Assembly: GCF_000213175.1 (NCBI RefSeq)
Contig: NW_009799101.1
Location: forward strand, 826,077-890,076
Direction of reading: 5' to 3'
Origin: Neurospora tetrasperma FGSC 2508
Lineage: Eukaryota > Ascomycota > Sordariomycetes > Sordariales > Sordariaceae
Length of the DNA: 64,000 nt
The notes under the pieces were generated by a model that saw only the letters and a program-made list of their open reading frames with translations, was not told the origin of the DNA and ran no database searches. Of the stretch, positions 63,900-64,000 are shown piece by piece. Both the position numbers and the translations under genes were made by a program. Every line of letters starts with the position of its first letter. Position 1 is the stretch's first letter.

Positions 63900-64000
63900 G
63901 CTAGTAAATAGCTAGATAGGGCGGTAGATATATAAATAGGGGCATCTATACCTATTCTAGCGCGCGATAGCTAGTAGCCATACCTTATAAAGACTAGCTC

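Larger units (their letters stand above)
60107..64000. mobile_element. Second AT-rich degenerate repeat block (element 2), extends past the window
   Basis: From about 60260 to the window end the sequence is very AT-rich and nearly free of CpA/TpG, like element 1, so RIP is the likely cause. A 17-base word, GTAACCGTAACCTTATA, stands at 60107-60123 and is found exactly in reverse complement at 63846-63862, 3.7 kb away, which looks like terminal inverted repeats. No matching target duplication was found. No intact coding frame is visible. The class is undetermined (DNA transposon favoured because the ends are inverted), and the element appears old and heavily broken. Confidence 0.55.

Overview
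The window looks like nuclear DNA of a filamentous ascomycete of the Sordariomycetes, most likely Neurospora or a close relative. The support is: short introns (about 50-200 bp) with GT(A/G)NGT donors and CTAAC-type branch sites; a set of filamentous-fungal genes (Woronin sorting complex protein, CON7, NoxR, a HET-domain protein); and two very AT-rich, CpA-poor blocks that look like repeats mutated by RIP (repeat-induced point mutation). Two runs of N (20120-20954 and 46972-47857) are assembly gaps.

Layout. 1-20 kb is gene-dense: the 3' part of a Rad26/CSB repair ATPase (+), a decayed hemerythrin-like gene (+), the DEAD-box helicase DBP2 (+), a HET-domain protein with membrane segments (-), a conserved four-exon gene of unknown function (-), the Woronin sorting complex protein WSC (+) and the ESCRT-II subunit Vps22/SNF8 (-), whose start codon touches the first gap. 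21.26-25.92 kb is a degenerate AT-rich element bounded by ~70-bp inverted repeats and an 8-bp direct repeat, with an unmutated GC-rich island inside it. 26.4-34.2 kb holds the splicing factor AAR2 (-) and the conidiation/morphogenesis regulator CON7 (-). From 34.2 to 51.9 kb, about 17.7 kb of ordinary-composition DNA (interrupted by gap 2) holds no gene I can support; it lies upstream of con7. 51.9-57.4 kb holds an 11-exon bifunctional thiamine gene (THI20 type, ThiD+TenA) and the NADPH-oxidase regulator NoxR/NOR-1, both on the minus strand. From about 60.1 kb to the window end there is a second AT-rich degenerate block, with 17-bp inverted ends.

The genes are individual housekeeping and developmental functions (repair, RNA helicase, splicing, endosomal sorting, septal-pore organelles, ROS signalling, thiamine synthesis), not an operon or pathway cluster. 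Exon structures for ten genes were worked out by hand from splice signals and reading frame. Nine of them are whole and give coding lengths divisible by three; the Rad26 gene is cut by the left edge. No tRNA, rRNA, CRISPR or TPP-riboswitch signature was recognised. I did not find a clearly new biological system. The least-explained structures are the two bounded AT-rich elements, the hairpin-rich island inside the first, and the long gene-free stretch upstream of con7.
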